Source: Peptococcaceae bacterium | Lineage (GTDB): Bacteria; Bacillota; Peptococcia; Peptococcales; Peptococcaceae | Direction: 5' to 3' | DNA: 5,723 bases | NCBI GenBank assembly: GCA_017387265.1 | Contig: JAFOFM010000184.1 | Location: 1-5,723, forward strand | Shown here: piece after piece, positions 5,110 through 5,723 of the stretch | Layout: every line of letters starts with the position of its first letter | Numbering within the stretch: position 1 is the stretch's first letter | Notes under the pieces: generated by a model | What the model was told of the DNA's origin: nothing | Database searches by the model: none | What the model saw: only the letters and a program-made list of their open reading frames with translations | Position numbers and translations under genes: made by a program

Positions 5110-5723
5110 TGGGAAACCGCCTCCTTCACCTGTTTTAATACATCTTCAAACAATGCTTTGTATTTGTCGTTAACACGGCTTACAATCTCCGAATTGGAGT
5201 TTAAATGCCCCAGCTCCTGATCAAACGGGATACGACCTAATACCGGAACCTGATGTTCTAAGCAGTAAGCCTCTGCCGGGTTTTCCCCTTCAAAGCATTT
5301 ATTCAGCACAACGCCGTACGGCTTGTTAAAAATCTGTACCAGCTCATGCACCATAGCCAGATTGTGTACACCAAACACCGTTGGTTCTGCCACCAGAACA
5401 CAGTAATCGGCATCAATAATGCTTTCCATTACCACACAGGCACTGCCTGGCGGGCAGTCAATCAGTGTCATATCGTTTGGATTTGCTTTCATATCCTGCA
5501 GCATTGCCCGGATAATCGGCACACCGGATTCTTCGCCCATATTCAGCATACCGCTTGTGATAGTTACATCGCCGGAAACACCGCGCATAATTTTTCCAAT
5601 CGGGCGCTGTGTCTCAACAATCGCTTTATTCGGACAAACCAGCATGCAGCCGCCACATGGATGACACACATCCGGGAAGACCACAGCCTTATTCTGAATC
5701 GATGCGATTGCATTAAATTTGCA
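5100..5723 (-). CDS. Second MinD-superfamily ferredoxin-containing ATPase, N-terminus missing
   Basis: The frame is open from TGA 5102-5100 to the right edge, giving 207 residues; the true start and the Walker A loop lie outside the window. The first visible residues, C-K-F-N-A-I, look like the end of a first [4Fe-4S] motif. C-H-P-C-G-G-C-M-L-V-C-P is a complete second one. Then come a Walker-B-like LIDCPPGSAC segment, LVAEPT and VVLNKC, in the same order as the neighbouring protein (DGSPGIGC, IVAEPS, VCVNKYD). Both also share a late GRIPFD motif. The two are therefore paralogues, probably working as a heteromeric pair. A GTG at 5684 is not taken as the start because coding sequence clearly continues upstream of it. 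Function is as uncertain as for its neighbour: a role in Fe-S or metallocofactor handling is inferred from the family only. Confidence 0.88.
   Translation of the reverse strand, partial: CKFNAIASIQNKAVVFPDVCHPCGGCMLVCPNKAIVETQRPIGKIMRGVSGDVTITSGMLNMGEESGVPIIRAMLQDMKANPNDMTLIDCPPGSACVVMESIIDADYCVLVAEPTVFGVHNLAMVHELVQIFNKPYGVVLNKCFEGENPAEAYCLEHQVPVLGRIPFDQELGHLNSNSEIVSRVNDKYKALFEDVLKQVKEAVSQCQ
5120..5124 (-). promoter_or_regulatory. Ribosome binding site of the downstream ATPase gene
   Basis: On the minus strand GGAGG occupies 5124-5120, inside the end of the upstream ATPase gene and 10 bases before ATG 5109. Its spacing favours ATG 5109 over the second methionine codon at 5103. It indicates coupled translation of the two overlapping genes. 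Confidence 0.75.

Noticed and set aside
5100..5684. Treating GTG 5684 as the start of the right-edge ATPase gene
   Set aside because: The open frame continues to the window edge with a Cys-Lys-Phe-Asn-Ala-Ile tail typical of a ferredoxin motif, and the P-loop is missing, so the true start is outside.

Overview
The window looks like chromosomal DNA of an anaerobic, fermentative bacterium of Firmicutes type, quite possibly a Negativicutes (Gram-negative-staining) member. The grounds are an [FeFe] hydrogenase with the same domain order as the Desulfovibrio and Megasphaera enzymes, a superoxide reductase, a pair of ferredoxin-containing MinD-like ATPases, strong AGGAGG ribosome binding sites and low-to-medium GC. 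The taxonomic guess is inference; no 16S or other marker is present. A perfect ParB-binding parS site beside rsmA and purA suggests that the segment lies in the origin-proximal part of the chromosome.

Layout. At 2-115 is the last part of rsmA (16S rRNA dimethyltransferase) on the + strand. Its stop codon sits at the foot of a long imperfect inverted repeat (about 122-274, extendable to 104-287) with a GUAA tetraloop at its tip. The rest of the rsmA-purA gap holds the parS site (298-313), a candidate extended -10 promoter (362-390) and a strong terminator-like hairpin (421-465) in the purA leader. A complete purA (513-1799) follows and ends in its own terminator.

From 1837 to 3955 is an oxygen-defence and hydrogen-metabolism pair. 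A PerR-box-like dyad and candidate promoters precede dfx (1966-2340, desulfoferrodoxin/superoxide reductase). A terminator hairpin then stands only 24 bases before the start of a complete [FeFe] hydrogenase gene (2414-3955). The hydrogenase is 513 aa. It has a twin-arginine signal with a lipobox-like cysteine, two [4Fe-4S] clusters, the full H-cluster domain and a fused small-subunit domain, so it is predicted to be exported and perhaps membrane-anchored.

Downstream, 3956-4233 has no gene. It holds a second long imperfect inverted repeat (3978-4149, extendable to about 3965-4161) that ends in a T tract like an independent RNA gene, and then a bidirectional terminator (4171-4220). On the minus strand, converging on the hydrogenase, is a translationally overlapping pair of MinD-superfamily P-loop ATPases with inserted ferredoxin domains. 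One is complete (4234-5109). The other (5100-5723) runs off the right edge and lacks its N-terminus.

How the parts fit: dfx reduces superoxide and the hydrogenase is an oxygen-sensitive iron enzyme, so a peroxide/oxygen-responsive operator in front of the pair makes physiological sense. The ATPase pair resembles proteins thought to handle Fe-S or metal clusters, but its link to the hydrogenase is only by proximity. The least explained elements are the two long rod-like hairpins, each directly behind a + strand gene, and the parS site.
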